The position numbers were made by a program, and so were the translations under genes. Positions 23,546 through 32,392 of a stretch of 35,264 nucleotides of DNA are shown here, one piece after another (positions within the stretch are counted from its first letter, which is position 1; every line of letters starts with the position of its first letter). Under the pieces are notes generated by a model. The model was not told the origin of the DNA. It worked only from the letters and a program-made list of their open reading frames with translations, and searched no databases. The stretch is from an uncultured Myxococcales bacterium (GTDB lineage: Bacteria > Myxococcota_A > Bradymonadia > UBA7976 > UBA1532). Where the stretch lies: contig CAINDO010000014.1 of the NCBI GenBank assembly GCA_903847385.1, positions 1 to 35,264 of the forward strand. The letters run 5' to 3'.

Positions 23546-24436
23546 TCACGTCGCGCGCAACGCGCTGGCGGCGATGCCCTGCGGCCCCAGGAGCCACAAC
23601 ACGCCGTCGACGACCCCCAGGCCGCCGACGCTGGTGCGGCAGGTCATCAGCATCCCCTCCGCGAGGCCGGTGAGCGTGACCGGGCCGGTCAGCCCGCGGC
23701 CGGCGTCGGCCCAATCGCCCAGATCCACGGGGCGCAGCCGCAGGGGCGCGATGCCCTCGTGCGGGCCACGCGCCGTCTCGGGCGCCGTGGACCCGCCCTC
23801 GTGGACCAGCCGCGCCGTGCACTCCAGCCCCAGCGTTTCGAAGCGCAGGTGCACGGGCGTGACACCGGCCGCCATCGCGTCGAGCCACGCACGCATCCGG
23901 GGCGCATAGGCGGTGGTCTGGGCGTGGGCGTCGTCCGCCACGGCCCGCTTCCACAACGCGAGCAATGCCGGCGCATCGGAGTACAGCCCGGCCCGCCCGG
24001 CGAAGCGCCAGCCGGCATGGGGCAGCTCCACGTGAAGCCGGGACGACGGGCGCGCCTCGACCCGCCCGCGGCCGGCGTAGTGATCGCCTTGATGCGCCCA
24101 GGACACGACGACCTCGCCGTCCAGTTCCAGGGGCCGATGACCCCGCAGCGGCGCGAGCCGGAGCACGAAGCCGCCCCGGTCGAGCATCACGGCCTCGAGC
24201 GAGGCCGCCCGCACGGGCCCGCCCTCGACGGGCGCCAGCGTGACGGGGTGACGCCGGACCTGCGCGACCAGGGCCGCGTCGAAGCGGGGGTCCTCGATCA
24301 GCGGCTCGGCGATGGAGGCCAGCGCCAGGTGCGGGTCCCAGGCGGACTCGACGCCGGGGGTCACCGAACGGTCCCCCGTGGTCAGCCCGGTCCAGCTCAC
24401 GAGTCCGGACAGAAAGGGGTGTCGCGCGTGTGACAT
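23546..24436 (-). CDS. Uncharacterised protein, possibly PilZ/YcgR-related
   Basis: A 296-residue soluble protein with no signal peptide or membrane segment. Residues about 60-135 show a strand-rich pattern (ASLEAVMLDRGGFVLRLAPL, LDGEVVVSWAHQGDHYAGRG, LHVELP) like the N-terminal YcgR-type flagellar-brake domain; a second strand-rich half (185-290) may be PilZ-like, but the RxxxR and D/NxSxxG signatures are not clear. A role in c-di-GMP signalling is therefore only a suggestion. The ATG at 24436 is preferred to the in-frame start at 24457. It converges with the FixJ-like gene (23-nt gap). The gap 24437-24548 upstream holds the 14-bp palindrome CGGGTCGCGACCCG at 24532-24545 and no other clear signal. 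Confidence 0.6.
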   Translation of the reverse strand: MSHARHPFLSGLVSWTGLTTGDRSVTPGVESAWDPHLALASIAEPLIEDPRFDAALVAQVRRHPVTLAPVEGGPVRAASLEAVMLDRGGFVLRLAPLRGHRPLELDGEVVVSWAHQGDHYAGRGRVEARPSSRLHVELPHAGWRFAGRAGLYSDAPALLALWKRAVADDAHAQTTAYAPRMRAWLDAMAAGVTPVHLRFETLGLECTARLVHEGGSTAPETARGPHEGIAPLRLRPVDLGDWADAGRGLTGPVTLTGLAEGMLMTCRTSVGGLGVVDGVLWLLGPQGIAASALRAT

Positions 24437-24548
24437 GGCCCAGAGGTAACAGGTCACGATGCCCGTGCCATCGGGTGCATTGCGCGACGCCCCCGGGAAA
24501 TCCCTGAGTCATCTGACCATTGTCAAGTCGCCGGGTCGCGACCCGAAC

Positions 24549-25616
24549 TCAGTTCCGCGGCGGCGCCGCCAGCGGCAGCTTGACCTCGAGCAGCGCCCCG
24601 TCGCGCCGGACGGTCAGCACCACGGACTCGCCGACCTCGTGGCTCTCCAGCGCGGCGAGCAGGTCGTCCGTCGTGTCCACGCGCTGCCCGGCCACGGCCA
24701 CGATCACGTCCCCCGCGACGACGCGCCCGTTGCGCGCCCGGGCGGCCCCGCGCAGGCCGGCCACCGCCGCCGGGCCCCCGCGCACCACCTGGCCGATCAT
24801 CGCGCCGACCAGGCCCATGCGCCGGGTGAAGCGGTCGTCCACCAGGTTCACGCCGATGACCGGGCGCACGAGGCGACCGTGGCGGATGAGCTGCGGCACG
24901 AACCGGTTGATGATGTCCACGGGCACGGCGAACCCGATGCCGGCGCTCGCGCCCGAGGGGCTCTGGATCATCGTGTTGATGCCGATCAGGCGCCCGGCGC
25001 TGTCCAGCAGCGGGCCGCCGGAGTTGCCCGGGTTGATGGCCGCGTCCGTCTGGATGCAGCCATCGATCTCGCGCCCCGTGATGGCCTTGATGGTGCGGCC
25101 CGTGGCGCTGATCACTCCGGTGGTGAGCGTGTGGTCGAGGCCGAAGGGGTTGCCGATCGCATAGGCCGACTGGCCGACGAGCAGGTCCGACGAGGTGCCC
25201 ACGTCGATGGGGCGAAGCCGCGCGCCCCCGCGGACACGCAGGACCGCCAGGTCCTTGTCCGGCGCCACGCCGACGACCTCGGCGGGCAGCGACGTCTGGT
25301 CGTCCAGGGTGACCTCCACGGCGCTCGCCTCGGCGATCACGTGGAAGTTCGTGACGATGTGTCCGTTCTCGTCCCAGACGAAGCCCGTGCCGCTGCCCTG
25401 GGGCACCTCGGTCACGTCCGCCGTCCAGAAGTCGCGGTAGCGGCTCTTGCTGGTCACGAAGACCACCGAGGGCGCCACGCGTTTGAACAGGCCGATCGTC
25501 TCCTGCTCCGCCGCCGAGAGCGGACCCCGCGGGGCGATGGGCCGTCCGCCGGACTCGGCCTGCGCGACGCCCGCGAAGAGACACAGCCACACCACGGCCA
25601 GCGCGAGCGCGCTCAA
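24549..25616 (-). CDS. Secreted DegP/HtrA-type serine protease with one PDZ domain
   Basis: A 355-residue trypsin-like protease. A signal peptide ends near AQA at 18-20. The catalytic triad is complete: H92 in TNFHVIAE, D122 in DKDLAVLR, S199 in NPGNSGGPL. One PDZ domain occupies about 250-348. It probably degrades damaged proteins in the periplasm. The start is a TTG at 25616, whose TTGA overlaps the stop of the AI-2E-family permease gene; this is the only start that keeps the whole signal peptide. It is the last gene of an overlapping three-gene operon with the cNMP-binding protein. The loop between the first strand and H92 is short, as in DegS/HhoB-like members. Confidence 0.88.
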   Translation of the reverse strand: MSALALAVVWLCLFAGVAQAESGGRPIAPRGPLSAAEQETIGLFKRVAPSVVFVTSKSRYRDFWTADVTEVPQGSGTGFVWDENGHIVTNFHVIAEASAVEVTLDDQTSLPAEVVGVAPDKDLAVLRVRGGARLRPIDVGTSSDLLVGQSAYAIGNPFGLDHTLTTGVISATGRTIKAITGREIDGCIQTDAAINPGNSGGPLLDSAGRLIGINTMIQSPSGASAGIGFAVPVDIINRFVPQLIRHGRLVRPVIGVNLVDDRFTRRMGLVGAMIGQVVRGGPAAVAGLRGAARARNGRVVAGDVIVAVAGQRVDTTDDLLAALESHEVGESVVLTVRRDGALLEVKLPLAAPPRN

Positions 25617-26689
25617 GCCTTGAGGAGCGTGGCGATGCGCTCGAGCCCGGGCACGTGGCTGCAGATGACCTTGACCGAGACCATGATGGGCACCGCAAGA
25701 ATCGCGCCGATGGGACCCCACAAGAACCCCCAGGTAAGCATGGAGAGAAGGACGACCAGGGGCGAGATTTCGACCGAACGCCCCACGAAACGCGGATCGA
25801 TGTAGCTGCCGATGACCCCGTTCACCGCCAGGAGCCCGCCGCAGACGCCGGCCAAGCCCCAAGGCGACATCTCCGGGTCGATGCCGGCGACCAGCATCGG
25901 CGGCACCGAGGCCAGAATCGCGCCCACGGTCGGGATGAAGTTGAGCGGGAAGGCCAAGAGGCCCCACAGGACCGCGAAGTCGACGCCAAAGCCGGCCAGG
26001 AGCAACCACACGCACACACCCGTCAGCGCGCTCATGGCCGTTTTGGCCACGACGTAGGCGCGAACGTCCTCGCCGATGGCCTCGAGCGAGCTGAGCAGGG
26101 CGTTGTCCCGACCGAACGCCTCGACGATTTTCTCCCGCAGTCGTCGCGCCTCCAACAAGAGGAAGAGGTTGATGACCAACATCAGAAAGGTGGCGACCAG
26201 CGCCGTCGTCAGGAACTGCAAGGTGCCCCGGGCGAACCCCAGACCCTCTTGCATCACCTCGGGCAACACGGTGCCGGTCAGGTTTTGTTCCAACGCGACG
26301 CGCATCGGCCCGGCGGTGAACTGCGACAGGCCCCAGTTCACGAAGTTGACGAAACCCGCCGCCAGGACGGCCTGATACTCGGGCAGCTTGCGCACGAACT
26401 CGCCGAGCGTGCCCGCGAAGACCGTCCCCAGAAACACGATGGGCAGCGTGGCCACCCCCTGCGCGACGATGATCGCCAGGACCGAGGGCACCCGGCGCCG
26501 CGTGAGGAACCGCACCACCGGGAACATGAGGAACGCCAGCAACACGGCGAGCACGAGCGGCACGAGCAGCGGGCGCGCGTGCGTCAGGAACACCGCGAGC
26601 AGCATCACGGAGCCGAGCCGGTAGGTGATGCGCCGGGAGATGCCGCTCCCGATCAGCGTGGGTTCACTCGGCAAGGAGCCAGGCTTCAT
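25613..26689 (-). CDS. AI-2E (TqsA/PerM) family transporter
   Basis: A 358-residue polytopic membrane protein with about eight helices. Family marks: the N-terminal PLVLAVLLAFLMFPVVRFL, a long periplasmic loop (about 80-160), and the C-terminal half with GVDFAVLWGLLAFPLNFIPTVG and later GSYIDPRFVG and SPLVVLLSMLTWGFLWGPIG, typical of AI-2E exporters. Members export autoinducer-2 or other small solutes, or act as Na+/H+ antiporters; the substrate is not predictable. The ATG at 26689 overlaps the end of the cNMP gene by 26 nt, and the stop overlaps the protease TTG, so the three genes are almost certainly one transcript. Confidence 0.9.
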   Translation of the reverse strand: MKPGSLPSEPTLIGSGISRRITYRLGSVMLLAVFLTHARPLLVPLVLAVLLAFLMFPVVRFLTRRRVPSVLAIIVAQGVATLPIVFLGTVFAGTLGEFVRKLPEYQAVLAAGFVNFVNWGLSQFTAGPMRVALEQNLTGTVLPEVMQEGLGFARGTLQFLTTALVATFLMLVINLFLLLEARRLREKIVEAFGRDNALLSSLEAIGEDVRAYVVAKTAMSALTGVCVWLLLAGFGVDFAVLWGLLAFPLNFIPTVGAILASVPPMLVAGIDPEMSPWGLAGVCGGLLAVNGVIGSYIDPRFVGRSVEISPLVVLLSMLTWGFLWGPIGAILAVPIMVSVKVICSHVPGLERIATLLKA

Positions 26690-27917
26690 CGACCAACTCG
26701 AAACCGCCGTCGTCGACCGGGTCGACCAGATCGTCCAGCTCGCCGCGCCGGACCTCCATCATCTCCGCGAGGCCCGTCTCCAGGGCGCCCAGGTGGGGAC
26801 GCAGCCGGGCGAAGCTCTTGGCCGACAGGTGCAGGAGCACGCCGCCGTCGGGCATGCGCACCGCCGCCGTCGTGGGCTGCCCGGTGAGCAGCGAGAACTC
26901 GCCGAAGGCGTCGCCCTCGGTCAGCGTGGCGACCCGGAGCGGCTCGGCGCCCGGCGTGCGCGTCCAGACCTCGGCGGTGCCGTGCAGGAGCACGAACAGG
27001 CCCGGCGAGGCGGCCCCCTGCGCGAAGACCTCGGCCCCGGCGGCCACGGGCTGGAGCTGGAAGGCCGGCACGAGGACGTCCGGCACGCCCGTGGCGGCGA
27101 ACAGACGACTCGTGCGCAGGACGTTCTGCAGGAGGCGCTGCTTCACCACGCGCTCCAGGTGCTCATGCAGGTCCGGCGCCTCACGCTGCAGGCGGTCGAG
27201 CGACGCCGCGTCCAGGCGCCAGGCCAGGACCGGCTCGAGGGCGATGACCGACGCGCGGCGCGGCACGGCCGTGAGCAACGAGATCTCACCCAGGAGCGAA
27301 GGCGCCAAAGCCACGGCCAGCTCGGTCACGGTGCCATCGGACTGCCGCGCCTCGACCCGCGCCTGACCCTGGGCCAGCAGGTACAGGGTGCGGTCGGCGT
27401 CCCCCTGGCGGATGAGGGGCTCCCCCGCCTTGAACGACACCTCGACCATGGCCTGCGCCACGGCGACGAAGTGGGCGGCGTGCAGCGCGGAGAACAACGG
27501 CACCACGGGCAGCGGCGCGCCCGCGGGCAGCGTCAGCCCGGCCAGGTCCGTCAGCAGCTTGATGGCCAGCGAGATCTGGTCGTCCTCGTCCGCGGGGACA
27601 CTCTCGGCGCGGGCGGGCGGCATCGGCGGCGGGAGCCGGGGGCCGGCGGCCGGGCGGTCGGCGGAGTAGCGGGCGGCCAGGGCCTCGAGCGCGCTCTGGC
27701 GGGCCTGGCCGGTGAGCTTGCGCAGCGCGAGGGCCAGCGCCACGGCGAACTGACCGCGCTCGGCGGCCATCCGCGCCGTGGCCGCCCAGGCGCCGCCGGC
27801 AGCGGGCACCCCGAGGGCTTCGAGGCGGGCGCAGAGGGCCGCGCGCGGGCCGAGGGCGGCGGGCGTCTTCAGGATCTGATGCAGCAGGGGAGCCAGGGAG
27901 GCGTCGGTCGAGCTCAT
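26664..27917 (-). CDS. Protein with two cyclic-nucleotide-binding domains
   Basis: A 417-residue soluble protein. After a helical Ala-rich N-terminus (1-125), two cNMP-binding domains follow: 138-255 (GEISLLTAVPRRASV, 210-224, with the phosphate-binding Arg221) and 271-385 (GEFSLLTGQPTTAAV, 339-353, where the Arg is replaced by Thr350). The acidic C-terminus has no helix-turn-helix or kinase domain. It resembles PKA regulatory subunits and stand-alone effector proteins. The first domain may bind cAMP or cGMP; the second is likely unable to. It heads an operon with the AI-2E-family transporter and the protease. Target unknown. Confidence 0.85.
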   Translation of the reverse strand: MSSTDASLAPLLHQILKTPAALGPRAALCARLEALGVPAAGGAWAATARMAAERGQFAVALALALRKLTGQARQSALEALAARYSADRPAAGPRLPPPMPPARAESVPADEDDQISLAIKLLTDLAGLTLPAGAPLPVVPLFSALHAAHFVAVAQAMVEVSFKAGEPLIRQGDADRTLYLLAQGQARVEARQSDGTVTELAVALAPSLLGEISLLTAVPRRASVIALEPVLAWRLDAASLDRLQREAPDLHEHLERVVKQRLLQNVLRTSRLFAATGVPDVLVPAFQLQPVAAGAEVFAQGAASPGLFVLLHGTAEVWTRTPGAEPLRVATLTEGDAFGEFSLLTGQPTTAAVRMPDGGVLLHLSAKSFARLRPHLGALETGLAEMMEVRRGELDDLVDPVDDGGFELVDEAWLLAE

Positions 27918-28020
27918 GGGGTGAGGACGTAGCGGAGAACCGGGGCCCGAGGCAACCGTATCGACGCGTCCGGCCGCTCCCCGCGCCGGGCGCGGCAGGA
28001 ATCGCCGCGAATCCGGTCGA

Positions 28021-28040
28021 ATGCGAAGAAAAGATCGCAT
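28021..28040. promoter_or_regulatory. Inverted repeat ATGCGA-N8-TCGCAT upstream of the glycan operon
   Basis: A perfect interrupted palindrome lies in the 186-bp gap between the cNMP-binding gene (start 27917) and the oxidoreductase gene (start 28104). Both arms are 6 bp, with an A-rich 8-nt spacer in a GC-rich surrounding. It is a plausible operator for either divergent gene; nothing identifies the regulator. The rest of the gap shows no clear promoter or gene. Confidence 0.45.
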
Positions 28041-28103
28041 ACGGCGCATCGATTCGTTCAGGATCATGCCCCGCCATCCGAAAACGTGAAAACCGAATCC
28101 ACC

Positions 28104-29441
28104 ATGACGACCGTACGCACTTCCCCGAGCATCGGCATCATCGGCGGTGGCCTCCTGGGGCTGTCGCTGGCCCTGCGCCTGCGCGCCGTGGGCTACGAGG
28201 TCGTCGTCTACGAGCGCGCGCCCCGCGGCGGCGGCCTGGCCGCCCCCTGGTCCATCGGCGAGTTCACCTGGGACAAGTTCTACCACGTGATCCTGATGTC
28301 CGACCTGAACGTGCGCCGCCTGCTGGACGAGCTCTCGCTGACGGACGCCCTGCGCTGGAACACCACGCGCACGGGCTTCTTCACGGACGGCCGGCTGCAC
28401 TCCATGTCCGACTCGATGGAGTTCCTGCGGTTCCCGCCCCTGAGGCTCATCGACAAGTTCCGGCTGGGCGGCACGATCTTCTACGCCTCGAAGCTTTCGG
28501 ACTGGCAGGCCCTCGAGGGCGTGGCCGTCACGGACTGGCTGCGCCGCCTGTCGGGCGAGCGGACCTTCGAGAAGATGTGGCTGCCGCTGCTGCGCGCCAA
28601 ACTCGGCGAGAACTACGGCAACGCCAACGCCGCCTTCATCTGGGCGACGATCTCGCGCATGTACGCCGCGCGCCGTTCGGGCCTGAAGCGCGAGATGTTC
28701 GGCTACGTGGACGGCGGCTACGAGACCATCGTGGGGGCCCTGGAGCGGCGCCTGGCCGCGGACGGCGTGGAGTTGCGCTGCGACGCCGCCGTGACCCGGG
28801 TCGACACGACCGGCGGCAAGCAGCGCATCACCCTGGCGGACGGCACGCGCCGCACGTTCGACTCGGTGGTGGTGACCGCCCCGGCGACGCACATCCCCGA
28901 GCTCTGCCCCGAGCTCGGCGACCCGGAGAAGGCCCGCCTCAAGGCCATCACGTACCACGGCATCGTGTGCGCGTCCGTGCTGCTGAAGCGGCCGCTGGCC
29001 AACTACTACGTCACGAACATCACGGACGCGGGCATGCCCTTCACCGCCGTGATCGAGATGACCGCCCTGGTGGACCGCGAGCGGTTCGGCGGCAACGCGC
29101 TGGTGTATCTCCCGCGGTATCTCACGCAGAGCGACGCCTTCTGGGAGCACGACGACGCGACGGTCGAGCGTCTGTTCCTGGACGCCCTCGCCGGCATGTA
29201 CCCCGACTTCCGGCGGGAGCACGTCGTCGCCTTTCAGGTCGCCCGCGCGCGGCAGGTGATGGCCCTGCCGACGCTGCATTATTCGACCACGCTGATGCCG
29301 GCGATGGAGACCTCGCGCCCGGGTCTGTTCATCGTGAACTCGGCGCAGATCCCCGACGGGACCCTCAACGTCAACGAGACGATCGGTCTGGGCGAGCGCG
29401 CCCTGCCCATCCTTCGCCAGCACCTGGAGCGCCGCCGATGA
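28104..29441 (+). CDS. FAD-dependent (amine-oxidase-like) oxidoreductase in a glycan operon
   Basis: A 445-residue flavoprotein. The FAD-binding motif GIIGGGLLGLSLALRL is at 11-26, with the ribose-binding Glu in VVVYERAPRGGGLA. The C-terminus carries IPDGTLNVNETIG, like the flavin-contact region of protoporphyrinogen-oxidase/UDP-galactopyranose-mutase-like families. Members of this broad group sit in polysaccharide clusters, but their reactions are mostly unknown. The ATG at 28104 is chosen; a GTG at 28086 is possible. The stop overlaps the next ATG (29438-29441). It is the first gene of a four-gene operon. What it oxidises here, perhaps a sugar intermediate, is unknown. Confidence 0.82.
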   Translation: MTTVRTSPSIGIIGGGLLGLSLALRLRAVGYEVVVYERAPRGGGLAAPWSIGEFTWDKFYHVILMSDLNVRRLLDELSLTDALRWNTTRTGFFTDGRLHSMSDSMEFLRFPPLRLIDKFRLGGTIFYASKLSDWQALEGVAVTDWLRRLSGERTFEKMWLPLLRAKLGENYGNANAAFIWATISRMYAARRSGLKREMFGYVDGGYETIVGALERRLAADGVELRCDAAVTRVDTTGGKQRITLADGTRRTFDSVVVTAPATHIPELCPELGDPEKARLKAITYHGIVCASVLLKRPLANYYVTNITDAGMPFTAVIEMTALVDRERFGGNALVYLPRYLTQSDAFWEHDDATVERLFLDALAGMYPDFRREHVVAFQVARARQVMALPTLHYSTTLMPAMETSRPGLFIVNSAQIPDGTLNVNETIGLGERALPILRQHLERRR

Positions 29442-30391
29442 TCGCCGCCGTCTCGCTCGACGCCGACAACCAGTGGTCGTACATGAAGACGCACGGGGAC
29501 GCCGGCTGGGAGAGCTTCCCGTCTTATCTGGACGTCCTGGTGCCGGTCACCTGTGATCTGTTCGACGAGCTCGGTCTGAAGATCACCTGGTTCATCGTCG
29601 GGCAGGACGCCGCCCTGCCCGAGAACCGCGCAGCGTTGTCCCAGCTCGTCGCCCGTGGACACGAGGTCGGCAATCACTCCTTCAAACACGAGCCGTGGCT
29701 GCATCGCTACAGCCGCGCGGAGATCCGCGAGGAGCTCGCCCGCGCCGAAGGGGCCATCGGCGAGGCCTGCGGGCTGCGACCCATCGGGTTCCGCGGGCCG
29801 GGCTTCTCGCTGAGCACGGACGTGCTCGAGACCCTCGCCGACCGTGGCTACACCTACGACGCCTCGACCCTGCCGACGTGGATCGGTCCCCTCGCCCGGG
29901 CCTACTACTTCCGACAGGCCAAGCTGACGGCGGAGCAGCGCGAGGAGCGTTCGATGCTCTTCGGGCGGTTCTCCGAGGGCCTGCAGCCCAACGGCCCCTA
30001 CCGCTGGCAGCTCCCCTCCGGGCGCCGGATGCTCGAGCTGCCGGTCTCGACGATCCCGGCCCTGAAGACACCGTTCCACCTGAGCTATCTCATCTACCTG
30101 GCCCAGGCCAGCGAGCGGCTGCTGGACACCTACCTGACCGTGGCCATCACGGCCTGCCAGCGGCTGAACACACCGCCGAGTTTCCTGCTGCACCCGCTGG
30201 ACGTGCTCGGTGGCGACCAGGTGCCGGCGCTCAAGTTCTTCCCGGGCATGGAGCTCGACGGCGCCCGAAAGCGCGAGATCTTCCTGCACGTGCTCGGCCG
30301 CCTGAAGGCGTCGTTCGACCTGCTGCCCATGAACGAGTACGCCCGGCGCCTGAACGAGCGTCGGGATCTGTCGCTCCGCGTGGCGCGCTGA
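29438..30391 (+). CDS. Polysaccharide deacetylase (NodB-fold)
   Basis: A 317-residue NodB-type deacetylase. Metal-site residues are present: D8/D10 in SLDADN, H80 and H84 in NHSFKH, and RGPGFS (119-124) as the third motif. There is no signal peptide, so it probably works in the cytoplasm, deacetylating an N-acetylated sugar precursor or lipid-linked intermediate. The SLDADN variant in place of TFDD is common in polysaccharide-cluster members. ATG at 29438 overlaps the oxidoreductase stop (ATGA), and AsnB begins only 3 nt after its stop. The C-terminal part (about 190-317) is family-specific. Confidence 0.87.
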   Translation: MIAAVSLDADNQWSYMKTHGDAGWESFPSYLDVLVPVTCDLFDELGLKITWFIVGQDAALPENRAALSQLVARGHEVGNHSFKHEPWLHRYSRAEIREELARAEGAIGEACGLRPIGFRGPGFSLSTDVLETLADRGYTYDASTLPTWIGPLARAYYFRQAKLTAEQREERSMLFGRFSEGLQPNGPYRWQLPSGRRMLELPVSTIPALKTPFHLSYLIYLAQASERLLDTYLTVAITACQRLNTPPSFLLHPLDVLGGDQVPALKFFPGMELDGARKREIFLHVLGRLKASFDLLPMNEYARRLNERRDLSLRVAR

Positions 30392-30394
30392 GCC

Positions 30395-32392
30395 ATGTGC
30401 GGGTTCGTCGCGGTCTTCGACCGTCAGGGGCGCGCGGCCGGTGAGCAGGCCGAGATCCTGACGCACATGGCGCACACGCTGCGCCACCGCGGCCCGGACG
30501 ACGAGGGCCGATACTTCGACGGTCCGCTGGGGCTGTATCACCTGCGGCTGTCGATCATCGACCTGGCCGGCGGGCATCAGCCCATGCACGACGCCGCCGG
30601 GCACCTGACCATCGTGTTCAACGGCGAGATCTACAACTACGTCGAGCTTCGGACCGAGCTCGAGGCCGCGGGCGCCGTGTTCCGCACGCGCAGCGACACC
30701 GAGGTCATCCTGCAGCTCTATGCGCTGCACGGTGAGTATGGCTTCGGGCGCCTGATCGGCATGTTCGCGTTCTTCCTGTACGACCGCGTGAACCGGCGCG
30801 GCGTGGTGGCGCGCGATCACTTCGGCATCAAGCCGCTGTATTGGCAGGCGGCGCCGGGACACCTGGCCTTCGCCTCGGAGATCAAGGCCCTGCTGGCCCA
30901 CCCGGGCGCGCGCGCCGAGGCGGACGCCGAGCGGCTCGGCGACTACATGACGCTTCAGCTCGTGCCGGACGCGGGCACGCTCTTCGCCGGCGTGCACAAG
31001 GTCCTGCCCGGCCATCTGATGGTCGTCGACCTGGCCCCGAACAGCCCGACCTGCGGGGAGATCGTCCGGGATACGGTCTTCTGGGAGCCCCAGTATCGCA
31101 TCGACCACGACTTGACCGAGGAGAAGGTCGTCGACGAGGTCCGGGCGCTCATCGAGGACAGCGTGCGCATGCAGGTCCGGGCGGACGTGCCCATCGGGGC
31201 GCATCTGTCGGGTGGCACCGACTCGAGCATCGTGTCGCTGCTGGCCGCGCGGCACTGCCCGCAGGGCATCAACCTGTACCACGGCCGCTTTGCCGAGGGC
31301 CCGGACTTCGACGAGTCCGAGTACGCCCGGGCGGTGGCGCGGCAGGCCGGCGACCGCGCGCGCCTGGTGGAGATCGTGCCCTCGGGGGCCCAGTTCGCGG
31401 CGCTCATGCCCCGCCTGATCTGGCACATGGACGAGCCGGTGGCCGGCCCCGGTCTGTTCCCGCAGTACATGGTCTCCGCGCGCGCCCGGCAGGACGTCAA
31501 GGTCGCGCTCGGCGGTCAGGGCGGCGACGAGCTCTTCGCCGGCTACACCCGGTACCTGGTGGCCTACCTCGAGCAGACGCTCAAGGGTGCCATCCAGCAG
31601 AGCAACGACGAGGGCGAACACATCCTGAACCTGACGACCATCGTGCCCAACCTGCCGGAGCTGCGCGCCTACCAGCCGCTGCTCAAGCGGTTCTGGCGCA
31701 GCGGTCTGTTCGGGCCCATGGACGCCCGGTACTTCCGCCTGATCGACCGCCTCGAGGACGCCGAGTCCCTGCTCACGAGCGGCTTTCGGGCGTCGCTGCG
31801 CCCGGACCTGGTCTTCGCGCGGTTCCAGCGGCAGTTCGACCACCCCGGCACGCGCTCGTACCTGAACAAGATGCTGGCGTTCGACCTGCGGGTCATCCTT
31901 CCGGCGCTCCTGCACGTCGAGGATCGCGTGAGCATGGCGGTCTCGCTGGAGTCCCGCGTGCCACTGCTGGACTGGCGCCTGGCCGACCTGGCCGGCCGCG
32001 TGCCCGCGCGCCTGAAGTTCCCGCAGGGTCGCCTGAAACACCTGCTCCGCCAGGCGTTCCGCGGCCTGCTCCCGCCCCAGGTGTACCATCGCCGCGACAA
32101 GATGGGTTTCCCGGTGCCACTGCATCGGTGGGCGGCCACGCCGGGACCCACGGCCGATCTGTTCCGGGACACGCTGCACTCGCAGGCCTGCCGCGAGCGC
32201 GGTCTCTTCGACCCCGCGGCCGTGGAGCGCGCCTTCTCGGGCAGCGAGCCGTTCAGCCGCCGCCTCTGGGGGCTCTTGTCCCTCGAGCTCTGGTTCCAGA
32301 CTTTCATCGACGCCGCCCCCGGCGGTCGTCCACCCCCCACGCCTGCCACGCTCCCAACGATCGAGGACGCAGCCCATGCCATTCCAGGGTGA
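30395..32392 (+). CDS. asnB: AsnB-type glutamine-hydrolysing amidotransferase
   Basis: A 665-residue enzyme of the asparagine synthetase B family. The N-terminal glutaminase has Cys2 as nucleophile, R51, FNGEIYNY (75-82) and SDTE (100-103). The ATP-pyrophosphatase domain has SGGTDSS (272-278; usually SGGLDSS) and GGQGGDELFAGYTRYL. Asparagine may be the product, but AsnB homologues in polysaccharide clusters, such as WbpS in the Pseudomonas aeruginosa O6 cluster, amidate uronic acids. Here the gene overlaps a nucleotide-sugar dehydrogenase gene by 17 nt, which favours that role. No asparagine-biosynthesis neighbour is present. Confidence 0.88.
   Translation: MCGFVAVFDRQGRAAGEQAEILTHMAHTLRHRGPDDEGRYFDGPLGLYHLRLSIIDLAGGHQPMHDAAGHLTIVFNGEIYNYVELRTELEAAGAVFRTRSDTEVILQLYALHGEYGFGRLIGMFAFFLYDRVNRRGVVARDHFGIKPLYWQAAPGHLAFASEIKALLAHPGARAEADAERLGDYMTLQLVPDAGTLFAGVHKVLPGHLMVVDLAPNSPTCGEIVRDTVFWEPQYRIDHDLTEEKVVDEVRALIEDSVRMQVRADVPIGAHLSGGTDSSIVSLLAARHCPQGINLYHGRFAEGPDFDESEYARAVARQAGDRARLVEIVPSGAQFAALMPRLIWHMDEPVAGPGLFPQYMVSARARQDVKVALGGQGGDELFAGYTRYLVAYLEQTLKGAIQQSNDEGEHILNLTTIVPNLPELRAYQPLLKRFWRSGLFGPMDARYFRLIDRLEDAESLLTSGFRASLRPDLVFARFQRQFDHPGTRSYLNKMLAFDLRVILPALLHVEDRVSMAVSLESRVPLLDWRLADLAGRVPARLKFPQGRLKHLLRQAFRGLLPPQVYHRRDKMGFPVPLHRWAATPGPTADLFRDTLHSQACRERGLFDPAAVERAFSGSEPFSRRLWGLLSLELWFQTFIDAAPGGRPPPTPATLPTIEDAAHAIPG

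Noticed and set aside
24532..24545. CGGGTCGCGACCCG palindrome after the protease gene, considered as a terminator
   Set aside because: The hairpin would be short with no T-run on the minus strand; it may be chance in GC-rich DNA.
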